From Blepharisma stoltei (Eukaryota; Ciliophora; Heterotrichea; Heterotrichida; Blepharismidae), in contig CAJZBQ010000062.1 of assembly GCA_914767885.1 (NCBI GenBank), positions 930,001-994,000 of the forward strand: a DNA stretch of 64,000 bases, written 5' to 3'. The notes beneath the pieces are model-generated. The model had not been told where the DNA came from and did no database searches. It saw only the letters and a program-made list of their open reading frames with translations. Position numbers and translations under genes: made by a program. Shown piece by piece: positions 55,565-64,000 of this stretch (its first letter is position 1; each line of letters begins with the position of its first letter).

Positions 55565-56005
55565 TTATTTTACTATTACCATGTTGCAATTAGGGCATTT
55601 TTTCTTTCTTGACGTAATAATCCACTCATCAATGCATGAAACATGAAAAATATGTTTGCATTTTGTAAGCCTCAAGGTTTCTCCAGCTTTAAAATCCACC
55701 AGACAAATAGAGCAAGCTGGCTCTCCTTTGAACTTTTGTTTTGGTGGGAAAAACAATGCAGGCATGATTTTGTTGAGCTCGGCATCTGTAATTTGAACTG
55801 ATAACTCGTCCATTACTGAGCCATTATTACTGAAAATTTGACCAGCTTGGTCAGCGGTAGCTCGTCTTCTCAGTTCATTTAATCTTAAATAATACCTCCT
55901 ACAATAGAAGTAAAGAAAAAAAAAGCTAAATAAAGCCTACATTAAAAGTAAAAGAGCAATTACTGAACTTCCAGTGGCTATTAGACTGTTTGTACTGTAT
56001 TCCAT
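55565..56005 (-). CDS. membrane-anchored RING-H2 finger protein, one 15-nt intron
   Basis: 141 aa: an N-terminal transmembrane helix spanning the intron (GSSVIALLLLIFFFLYFYC), a basic segment (RRYYLRLNELRRR), then RING-H2 CSICLVDFKAGETLRLTKCKHIFHVSCIDEWI...CPNC. Arrangement typical of ATL-like membrane ubiquitin ligases. The intron GTAGGCTTTATTTAG at 55926-55940 removes an in-frame TAG. Confidence 0.8.
55926..55940 (-). other. 15-nt intron
   Basis: GTAGGCTTTATTTAG, read on the minus strand. Removal turns LLM-stop into LLLLIFFFLYF. Confidence 0.85.
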
Positions 56006-56216
56006 GTCGTTTTATTATATTTCATAATTTTCGAGAGAATTTCATATTCATTACTTAAGGGAAAGACTAAAAAATAAAACCAGAAACAGCCAGATAAAAT
56101 AAGCTTATTAGATAAAAATGCTGTGAATTTTAAAATGGATATAATTATTTAGGGAAAATAATTAAAAAATTTATTTTTTTAAATATTTATGCATAAACTG
56201 ATTTATTTTTCAGCTC

Positions 56217-56573
56217 CTAGCTTTCATTTAAATTCATATTTGTTTTGGCTTCAATTGCCTTTAAAGCTCTTTGCATTCTGTCTTTTATAGCGCTGCTTCT
56301 TGCAGTTGCTGCTTGCATTCTTTTTGCAATACTTTTTAGCCTTTCTTGATACTCCCCAATTCTTTGAAAAGGTTCCCAGTCAAAATCTTGAGGCTTTTTA
56401 AGGGCTTCTTTTTGTTCTTTTAGTAAAGAGTGTGCAGCAAGGTTTAATTTTACGAGATCTTCAGCTCTATAGGTTTCTAGCATACGATATAATTGCTCTT
56501 TTGGAGTTTTTGGAGTCTCTTCTTCCTCTTCTTCTCCCTCACCTATTCCTTCAGAAACTTCATAATCTCCCAT
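56217..56573 (-). CDS. hypothetical acidic/helical protein, 118 aa
   Basis: An acidic N-terminus (GEGEEEEEETPKTP) is followed by a helical core (QLYRMLETYRAEDLVKLNLAAHSLLKEQKEAL...RMQAATARSSAIKDRMQRALKAIEAK) likely to form a coiled coil. Small, soluble and conserved-looking in composition; family unknown. The M1 MITE 56609-56993 sits 35 bp upstream of its start codon. Confidence 0.55.
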   Translation of the reverse strand: MGDYEVSEGIGEGEEEEEETPKTPKEQLYRMLETYRAEDLVKLNLAAHSLLKEQKEALKKPQDFDWEPFQRIGEYQERLKSIAKRMQAATARSSAIKDRMQRALKAIEAKTNMNLNES

Positions 56574-56608
56574 TTTAATAAAAATTATCTAAATATTTGA
56601 ATTCCTCA

Positions 56609-56993
56609 CTCCCCCCCCTCCGTGAGTGAACAAAACCATTAGAAAAATCGCTATTTTTTGCCCCAAAACCCACCCTCCGTGAATAAAAATTTTTTTAATA
56701 GAAAAATTTGTTCTGGAAAACATATTTTTGATATATAAATGATAATTAGTATAATGAAATCTAGAGCTAATTCTATTTAATTTTAAACGAATTGCTTTTT
56801 AAAACAAACATAAATTTTATAAATTAAAATTAATATTTGCTTTCCAATTTTTGCGAATTAGGATTTTTTGAAATTTTTCGAAAAAAAAAATATTTTTTAT
56901 AAAATTTATATATAAATTTTTTTAAAAAAAAAAAATAAACCCCCCCCGTGAGTGAACAAAATTTTTTTGTTCACTCACGGAGGGGGGGAGTCA
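56609..56993 (+). mobile_element. C-capped MITE, type M1 (385 bp, TCA duplication)
   Basis: TCA at 56606-56608 and 56991-56993. The left terminal motif and a degraded inner motif (CTCCGTGAATAAAA), the M1 core, and a right-end hairpin. It lies between two minus-strand genes, so excision may not be needed for coding. Confidence 0.9.
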
Positions 56994-57129
56994 GTATTTC
57001 TAAATTAATTTCTACTAAATATTTTTTTTATTATAGTTTTCTCTATCAAAGTCTAATTCTCCACAAATAGTCTACTTCTTCGTAAATTCCTTATATTTTA
57101 CATCTAATTATCCAAATCTAGTTAGATTT

Positions 57130-57594
57130 TTAAAAGTCTCCTCTGCGTGCAATACGATTGCACTCTTCTAAAACTCGATTTCTTTCAGCTCCAAGTTCAA
57201 ACTCTGTGCCCACATTTAGCAATTCAAAAAATCTTCTATTATGTTGATTGAACCTTTTTCCGATTTGCCAATAATAAACAGCTGGCCAAGTTACAAAAAG
57301 AGGAGAAAATACAAGCCGCTTGAGGCTCCAGCTCAAGCCTAGCTGCACAAGATTGCCTATGAACATTCCATCAAAAAACGATCTCAAAAGCACTGCAAAT
57401 CTGTACTCCCTCTTTACAATATAAGCCCAATCTCTTTCAGCATCTGTTTTATAGGTGTCTAAATTCTTGTTAAGCACCCAGTCTTTGACAAATTTCATGC
57501 GTAAGTTATCGCAGATGAGATCTGCGTCTTTTTGAGCCTCAGGGGAAAGCTCAGTCTTCTCCTTATAGAAGTACTCTTCATCTATGACACCCAT
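57130..57594 (-). CDS. hypothetical protein, 154 aa, possible mitochondrial membrane subunit
   Basis: MGVIDEEYFYKEKTELSPEAQKDADLICDNLRMKFVKDW... has one hydrophobic stretch (SLKRLVFSPLFVTWPAVYYW) flanked by basic, Trp/Tyr-rich segments, a composition common in accessory subunits of ciliate respiratory complexes. Not recognised as a known family. Confidence 0.5.
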   Translation of the reverse strand: MGVIDEEYFYKEKTELSPEAQKDADLICDNLRMKFVKDWVLNKNLDTYKTDAERDWAYIVKREYRFAVLLRSFFDGMFIGNLVQLGLSWSLKRLVFSPLFVTWPAVYYWQIGKRFNQHNRRFFELLNVGTEFELGAERNRVLEECNRIARRGDF

Positions 57595-57821
57595 AATATT
57601 TAATTGTAAATGGGTAGGAAATTTTATAGTCTATTGCACAATTCCTGATTGTGAAAGAAAGGGAGCAATTCTCCACATGCCAAAAAGATTTCCATATAAT
57701 AGGCTGCATTTATATGGTCATTTTTGTGAAATGTAGATTGTTTAAGCTTAAATTTATACATAGATGATATAATAAAAATATAAAAAATAAATTTTGCAAA
57801 AAGGATTTTTCTTGACTGTAA

Positions 57822-58541
57822 ATGATTTTTGCAGCCATTGGTTCGATACTTAGTTTTTTAGGGGTAGGACTTTCAGTTTGGTCATATTAAGATTAAGATT
57901 AGATGTTTGCACATTGCAGGGCTGGTGATTAACACCTCTACACGCTTATCGCTAGCCGAGGAGCCCTGGCGGACACCCTCCTTGCTGCCTCAAACAAGGG
58001 ATTTGCATGAAACGTCTGACTTCCATGGCTTCTGGAATCTATGGACCAGCCACCTGGGTCGAAACTCCCCGTTTCTCGCTAGACAGATGCCATCATTGAG
58101 TCCTATTTGAGGGAGTTAGCCTCTACTCGGGACTGTTGCTGATCCTGTCCTTTCCAATGGCTGTTCTGGAGGCAAAAGCCCGAGCCCCACGGATTAGCTC
58201 CATAGGTCCCGAGTAAAACCTATCCCCCGACATACATAAAGGATTAGCAACCCTTTCCACCTAAATCTCCATCACTGGGCCGTTGCCTGCAGGTGTTGAA
58301 GAAATAGGGCCGAGAGGTCGGATTGTCTGTCGTCACCATTTTTATGCATATTTTTTGGTCATATAATCATCAAGAGAGACCGTACACAAATGCTGAACTT
58401 ACACAAATGGTAAAGCTGAGAAGGACTGAAGGTGGAAAAGCTAGAAATAGAAAACTTGTAATCACAGTTGATGAAATCCAGAAGATTGATCCAACATTTA
58501 GACCTCCTATAATCCCTGCTTATGGAGAGCCAGATATTTAA
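57822..58541 (+). CDS. small membrane protein, 80 aa, cut by a family E element
   Basis: MIFAAIGSILSFLGVGLSVWSY joins NHQERPYTNAELTQMVKLRRTEGGKARNRKLV...AYGEPDI-TAA when 57888-58364 is removed at its target duplication. One N-terminal transmembrane helix and a basic soluble tail; may be an organelle membrane subunit. Without excision it would be a 22-residue peptide. Confidence 0.65.
57888..58364 (-). mobile_element. SINE-like family E element, 477 bp, 11-bp target duplication
   Basis: TTTGGTCATAT at 57877-57887 and 58354-58364. Reverse-orientation homologue of 44045-44527: shares CCTGCAGGTGTTGA, CCACCTGGGTCGAAACTCCC, CACTGGGCCG and the (TTAAGA)n tail, here on the left. Confidence 0.9.
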
Positions 58542-59082
58542 GAATTTCTACTTATAGCCTAAATTATTTCGAATTAATAGTCACTTTCTGCTTGTCGAAT
58601 TTATTATTTTGATAGTAAATACAGATATGCTAGAAACAACAGTAAAATAATTCACTATTAAATGATATAATACAAAATTAAAGAAAATTATGATTTAAAT
58701 ATTTTTAGATTTCTCGAATTTCTTAAGTAAGAAATCTGAAATTTAGCATAAGTTTTTATAATAATTATTATTCACAAATTTATGAACAACCTTCAAGCTA
58801 AAATGATAATAAAACCAAAAAGAAATCTCGCAAGGAATTATATAAATTTCTTATAGCACGATAACGAATAAGACCACCATGATTTTATATAAAAAACATT
58901 GGAAATTCTAAATGGGAAATAATGGACCATCATAAATGAGAGATTTCCTAAAAACTGTTTTTTCCTCTACTAGCGTCCACAGATCTCCGTTCCCCTGCAT
59001 TTTTATTAATTTCTATTTAATAACGCTATTAAATCTATTTGTAGTAAAATTTCATCGAATTTAATAGCTATAATAAAAAAGA

Positions 59083-60782
59083 ATGTCAGGCAAGCAGACA
59101 GAGGCCGAAGAAGCCATGCCAAAGCGATTTCCAATTACAGATTATTTTTTACACTATGTAGGGAAGAGCAAAATGCAGCTTCTTTTCTTCTTGATGTTTA
59201 TGCTGATATATAATTAAAATGTGGCTTCTCCGCCTGGCATGGCCTCCGGCCACGCAGCTTCCGAGCACATATTTTAATTATATCCGACAAGGTTTTAACA
59301 AGCTGGAAATGGGCAGCTATGCTAGGTAAGCAACTCATGTGGTGTAAGGAGCCTAGCCCTTGTCCTTTTTCTGGTTTGGGTTTTACCTCGAGGACAAAAG
59401 GAGACCTGTAGTTGCAAAAGGTGCTGCCCCAGCAAAGTCCTTTGGACCATTCGGGCACTGCCATACCGTGAAGCCAGGGGTTACGGCCTGGGCTACAAAT
59501 TTTCCTTTTTGCCGACAGTCGGCCAGAAAACCCATTTGTGATTTTCTTTGCAGGCAACCTCGTCGCTGCAGCCTGAAGCAATGCCCCCCGGGAATCCATA
59601 GTCTGCCCACTCAAGACTGGAGCCACTGCGGAGTGGCAAGGAGGAGGTGACGGCCAGGCAACTCACCTTTCCGGTGATCGGAAGCAGACGTCCCAGCAAA
59701 GCGGATGAATCCCTGGTGGGATCCTTGGTAACCGAGTTAGCAAAGTGAGCTCTAATCACCTAATTAAGTAAGTTTATGCTGATATTTCCTTTTCTAGGGG
59801 TCTTTTTAAGAGAAATCGGTCGAATAATCGAATCACGAAAACTTGAGAATCCTTCATATCCTTACCCCGAGTACAGTGATTTTTTGCTTGCCTTGACTAC
59901 CTGTGGCCTATTACTTCTTATTATGCATACTTTTAAGATTAGTTTGAGAGGGGTTGCTAGAAGTGCTATATCAAAAAGGTATCCTGTTTCTCAAAGAAAT
60001 GACCGAGCTGATAGATTACTAGACAGGCTATTTAAAGGGATTTATTTTATGTTTTCATTTGGGTTTGGTTATTATATTGCTAAAGATTTAGACTTTTTCC
60101 CACCAGCATTAGGTGGAAAAGGGTCAGCGAATTATATGTTTGATGGGTATCCATATCAAGAAAAACAGCCTTTATTGAGGGAATATCTTATGATCCAGCT
60201 AGGCTATCATCTTAAATCTTTATCCTTTTTAAAGAAAAATAAAGAATTTTTTGATAAAAAATAAATTATTGTTTTAGAAAAATAGGATTTATCATATTTT
60301 TAATAAAGATTATGTTTTCTAGAAGAATAATAGTAATTCACCTATGGAGCAAACCAAGAAACGATTTTATGGAAATGCTGCTTCATCACTTTATGACTGT
60401 TTTTTTGATTTCCCTTGCATATATGATGAACTACGTCAATATGAGCATCCTTGTACTTTACACCCACGATTTTGCTGACATTTTCGGCTGCTTTGTACAG
60501 ACTTTTGTGGACACTGATAGAGTATATTGTACGCTAACTTCTTATATTTTGCTTTTAATAACTTGGTTCTATACAAGAATTTGGGTGTTTCCTAATGAAT
60601 TAATAAGAGCAGCATGCTACGAATCGACGACTGAAATTCATGGATTATGGCTTTTGGGAGGAATGCTTCATTTTTTGTTGGTTTTGCATGTGTATTGGTA
60701 TTATTTGTTTTTAAAAATGGGGTATAAGTTTTTGAAAACTAGTCATGCTGAAGACATTCAACATAAAATAGAGACGCATTAG
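59083..60782 (+). CDS. TLC-domain (ceramide-synthase/LAG1-like) membrane protein; two IESs
   Basis: 337 aa after removing 59210-59785 and 60223-60332. Several membrane helices; the TLC/Lag1 region reads QLGYHLKSLVIHLWSKPRNDFMEMLLHHFMTVFLISLAYMMNYV...LYTHDFADIFGCF, with the conserved HH and HDxxD of ceramide synthases, which N-acylate sphingoid bases in the ER. There is no homeobox. A decayed partial copy of the 3' end lies at 61325-61490. Confidence 0.87.
59210..59785 (+). mobile_element. SINE-like family A element, 576 bp, 14-bp target duplication
   Basis: GTTTATGCTGATAT at 59196-59209 and 59772-59785, with TA inside. Excision gives QLLFFLMFMLIFPFLGVFL. Shares blocks with 14058-14565 and 5096-5454. 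GC-richer interior; the ORFs in it are not coding-like. Confidence 0.9.
60223..60332. other. short IES, 110 bp
   Basis: AT-rich, TA at 60221-60222 and 60331-60332. Removal gives YHLKSLVIHLWSKPRND, restoring the TLC core. Confidence 0.85.
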
Positions 60783-61324
60783 AGCTTAACATTATATAGG
60801 AAATAGGGATAGTCTGAGTTTAAGATATAGATAAATTAGTTAAGGTATGGTGTATTTTTATAGAAGATTGGATAATGATTTTATTCAAAAGTATTTATTA
60901 AAATTATATTCAAATTTAAAGATATAATAAATATTTTTAGGAAATTATGAGATTATTAAAATTGGTGTCTTATAAAATAATTTGACTTAGATGTCATTAT
61001 ATATTGATATATGTCAGAAATCATTTTATATGAATTTATTTCTTGTTTAATAAATATTACGTTACTAGAAAATTCAATGAATAATTGTGCACTCATTATA
61101 CTTTATATATAAAGAATGGCCTTTTCTAATAGAAAATCTGTATAAAATTTCATTATATGTTAGCATATATTCCTCTTTACCGTTAGTGAAAAATTTTCTT
61201 AAATGTTTTAATTTCTTCCCTTATGTAATTAATTAGGTTTCTAATCATTGATATGATTTTGATATCTAGCATCACCCTGAATGATTGTTTTGTATTCGAT
61301 CAAATTTAGTTTATTATACTCTAG

Positions 61325-61490
61325 GTATTTCCAAATGAGATTATTCGAGTGCCTTTTTACGAAGCAACTACTAAAATTCATGAGTTTGGGCTCTTGAGGG
61401 ATCATTCATTTTATGCTTGCATTAGCATATATTGGTTTCCTATCTTTAAGAATGGGTAAAAAATTCTTTAAAGCTCGCCCTACTAAACAA
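61325..61490 (+). pseudogene. relic of the TLC-domain gene 3' end
   Basis: Collinear with 60590-60745 (VFPNELIRAACYESTTEIHG versus VFPNEIIRVPFYEATTKIHE-like reading), with frame breaks and no start. The remaining DNA of 60783-62047 is AT-rich and empty. Confidence 0.7.
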
Positions 61491-62047
61491 AGGAAAAGCG
61501 ATAACTTTCAAATAATTATTAGTAAGTAAATTCATTAATATATAGCAGGCTTAAATGGCAAATATACTCATGTTTGTTTAATTCATTCAGATGATTTGAA
61601 AATAAATATATCATAGGTATATCTAATGATAGCATTTAGAAATCAACTTTAAGATTAGGCTTCTACTGATTTCGTCTGATTTTATAAATATACTTATCCA
61701 AATTATCATAAAAATATAAAAAAATAATGATTCAAGTAAATCACCAATAATTGATTGATTTTACTATAAAATTTTTACTTATCTCTTAATAATTTTGAAA
61801 CGATGCAAAAAAAATATTGTCTATAAGTTTACATTTTCTTAATAAAGCTACTAAATTCAGGCTCAAAATCATGTCAAATGATTCTTTTTGTGCTTTATAA
61901 ATATATTTACTTTCTGATTCCTAATTTGATCATTTCTTATTTACTTTTTTTACTATAATAGAAATAATTCACAAAAAATAATACTTTCTTTTTTTGGCAA
62001 TTATTTTCCTACACAGCGCTAACTTTGAATTTTAACTATTATAATAA

Positions 62048-62503
62048 ATGGCAGCAGAGCAATATAAAGACTATTGGAAAGGATATACAGATGGGCATAA
62101 AGGTGCAGCTCATGCAAAGAATCAGCCTTGGTATTTATATAGAAATTTCAGAGGTCCAGTACAAACAGTGGTACCAGAGCCAAAGAGACAGCCTCAAGTT
62201 TACAATCGCTGGACAAATGATGCTCGCACAAAGGCAGCGCTTAGATGGTGTGGCAAGTGGCTGTTCGCTACAAGGAAACAACGTCTTTTTATGGTTATTC
62301 TTGCAGCTTTTACTGTCGAAAAGGTTGATACTTGGATTCTCCATTCCATTACAAGATATAATAACTTGGAATGCACCATGGAATACGCTTACAAGAAAGA
62401 AAGAGAATGGAAAGAACACCTGGAAGCTGAAAAAGCTAGAAGAAGAGCTTTAGGACTTCCAGAAGATGGAGAAGAAGAGGAAGTTGAAGAGTCTGAAGAA
62501 TAG
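62048..62503 (+). CDS. hypothetical protein, 151 aa, one membrane helix
   Basis: MAAEQYKDYWKGYTDGHKGAAHAKNQPWYLYRNFRGPV... is Trp/Tyr-rich at the N-terminus, has a single hydrophobic segment (LFMVILAAFTVEKVDTWIL), then a charged helix (YAYKKEREWKEHLEAEKARRRALGL) and an acidic end. Resembles ciliate-specific respiratory-complex accessory subunits in style; family unknown. An overlapping 142-residue ORF in another frame is a shadow. Confidence 0.55.
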   Translation: MAAEQYKDYWKGYTDGHKGAAHAKNQPWYLYRNFRGPVQTVVPEPKRQPQVYNRWTNDARTKAALRWCGKWLFATRKQRLFMVILAAFTVEKVDTWILHSITRYNNLECTMEYAYKKEREWKEHLEAEKARRRALGLPEDGEEEEVEESEE

Positions 62504-62723
62504 ATAACTAACTTTAGGAATTCTAGCTAAAGGAATTCAATTGTAAAAATATCAAAATATTGTGTAAAAAAGTCTGGAAGCATAAATTTTCTTAAATAAT
62601 AATTTTCTTTTTACAATTTATTTCCTAACATTTTTCTAAAATCCCCAAATTTCCTTCTCTCTCGTTATTTCTATTAACCCCTCAACCAGATCACATCAGA
62701 GTATCTCTCTAATAATAATTTTT

Positions 62724-63722
62724 ATGAAATGTCCCAAATGCAATAGTGAAGAAATCGAGTCTGATTCTTCTAAAGGCGATTTAAAATGCACAAATTGTGG
62801 AAAGGTCCTCGACGAAAGCCAGCTCGCTAATGAAGTCACTTTTTCTTCCCAAGCCGTCGTAGGTACTTTTGTTTCAACAATCGGGCGATCCCTCAGAACT
62901 GCAAAAGGCTACACCCGAGAATCTTCAGAACTCAGCCTAGCCCGCGCCCAACGTGAAATCCAGAACCTCGCTGCAAACATGAAAATCTCCCAACAAGACG
63001 CCGAAGCCGCACTTAGACTGTATTCTCTTGCAAAGCAGCAAAATTTCATACAAGGCCGAAAAGGGATCCATGTGATTGCAGCAGCTCTTTATATTGTCTG
63101 TAGGCAGCAGCGTAGCCCATTGCTGCTTATTGATTTTGCTGATGCAATTGGCGGGGATTTATTTGTATTAGGCTCTGTTTATAGAAAACTGGTAAAAGCT
63201 TTGCATTTTGATACGGCGCTGCCTCTGATTGACCCAAGTCTTTTTATTCATAGGTTTTGTGCAAAGCTGGATTTTAAAGAAAAAACGAACCAAGTTGCTA
63301 TGACTGCTAATAGAATTGTACAGAGGATGAGGAGGGATTGGATGAGCTCAGGGAGGAGACCGACTGGTCTTTGTGGGGCTGCAATTTTGATAGCATCAAG
63401 GTATCATGGGTTTAAAAGGTCGACACAGCAGGTTTTGCAGGTGGTCAGGGTTTGTAATGATACTATAAGAAAAAGACTAGAAGAATTTGAAAATACTATG
63501 GTCGCAAGCTTGACTAGGGAGGAATTCGAAACCTTGAACTTAGAAAGTGAAGATTTAGGGGAAAGCAACCCACCTTCATTTAAACCTTTTTCTAATGATA
63601 ATCCTAAAGCTATTGAAGATGCTCCTAGCTTGTTAGCACTTCCTAGCACCATTCCTGACAACTTGTCTGATATTGATGAAGACGAAATCGATGAATTTAT
63701 ATTATCCCCTCATATACATAAA
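62724..63722 (+). CDS. BRF1: BRF1, TFIIB-related subunit of TFIIIB, truncated by an element and the window end
   Basis: N-terminal zinc ribbon (CPKCNSEEIESDSSKGDLKCTNC), then two cyclin folds: RGRKGIHVIAAALYIVCRQQRSPLLLIDFADAI...VLGSVYRKL and QRMRRDWMSSGRRPTGLCGAAILIASRYHGFKRS...VCNDTIRKRLEEFE, which match BRF1 rather than TFIIB (the DWMxxGRRPxGLCGAA signature). A BRF-homology segment begins at LSDIDEDEIDEFILSP. It positions RNA polymerase III at tRNA and 5S genes. Coding is lost near 63720, where repeat DNA starts; the rest lies outside the window. Confidence 0.9.
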
Positions 63723-64000
63723 ATGGGCGTATGGCGACCGACCCACCCTCTCAGTGGTGGTTACCCATGTATATCCGGGCATGGTTTTTTGGAGCCAGGA
63801 GTTGGCCCAGCAATGTTTGGGACCTCGAAGCGAGAGGTCTAAGCACAAAGACCGCTGTTTTTGTGACCGAACCCATGGGCAGTTACTCGTGACTTCTTTT
63901 TGCCAGCAGCGCTCAGCCCAGTGAGTGCCCGAAATGAGGCAGGGCGACTTACCTGCCTAAGCTGCTTTTGTGGCTCGCCCCGAATGGCGAAAGCTGTTGA
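63723..64000 (+). mobile_element. family B element, cut off by window end
   Basis: GC-richer sequence starting just after ...CATATACATAAAATG. Homologous in opposite orientation to 17753-18344 (GACCTCGAAGCGAGAGGTC, TTTTTGCCAGCAGCG, GGGCGACTTACCTGCCTAAG). Interrupts BRF1 within its BRF-homology segment; its right end is not in the window. Confidence 0.75.

Noticed and set aside
59198-59759. Four ORFs of 75-142 residues on both strands
   Set aside because: All lie inside the family A insertion bounded by a 14-bp target duplication within the TLC gene.
62025-62453. 142-residue plus-strand ORF
   Set aside because: Shadow of the 151-residue gene at 62048 in another frame; the 62048 frame has the better start and coding pattern.

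Overview
The window looks like germline (micronuclear) DNA of a heterotrich ciliate close to Blepharisma. Three observations support this. (1) In-frame TGA must be read as tryptophan: conserved Trp positions in Sec1 (7517-7519), the cytochrome b5 domain (13837-13839), the oxysterol-binding protein and the WD40 protein are all TGA, while TAA and TAG end genes. (2) Introns are 15 nt long, GT...AG (20886-20900, 55926-55940, and one split by a transposon at 21421-21817). (3) More than half of the longer genes are cut by DNA that must be removed to restore the frame; most cut points carry TA on both sides, as expected for internal eliminated segments (IESs). Once the segments listed below are removed and TGA is read as Trp, SABATH, protease-kelch, TM9SF, RING/EGF, cathepsin C, PKA, ORP, NOT2 and TLC each become one continuous frame. 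Every cut point is my reconstruction from sequence alone; no macronuclear sequence was available.

Layout. 1-6.5 kb: end of a repeat, SABATH methyltransferase, small hypothetical genes, inactive trypsin-like/kelch protein. 6.6-14 kb: Sec1/Munc18, TM9SF, CFAP96-like protein, cytochrome b5-desaturase. 14-17.5 kb: repeats, a C-capped MITE and a small gene. 17.7-22.5 kb: coiled-coil gene, MFS transporter, EGF/RING protein. 23.9-34.5 kb: tandem array of PP2C phosphatases with decayed duplicates and a BAR-like gene. 35-48.3 kb, compact: cathepsin C, WDR44-like, PKA catalytic subunit, PH-ORD oxysterol-binding protein, NOT2, NDUFA6-like and small genes. 48.4-53.5 kb: coiled-coil genes including an N-myristoyl/MIR protein. 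53.8-64 kb: NDUFA8, secreted coiled-coil protein, RING-H2 protein, small genes, TLC-domain protein, BRF1 cut by an element that runs off the end.

Removable DNA falls into four classes. (a) Short AT-rich IESs of 73-115 bp with TA ends. (b) Fold-back palindromes of about 170-230 bp with perfect arms. (c) MITEs of about 375-770 bp beginning ACTCCCCCC and flanked by a 3-bp TNA duplication. (d) GC-richer, SINE-like elements of 330-590 bp, several with 8-20 bp target duplications and some with a (TCTTAA)n tail. The genes are ordinary eukaryotic housekeeping functions (secretion, lipid transfer, signalling, transcription, respiration) and do not form a pathway; the unusual biology is the density, nesting and placement of the removable DNA.
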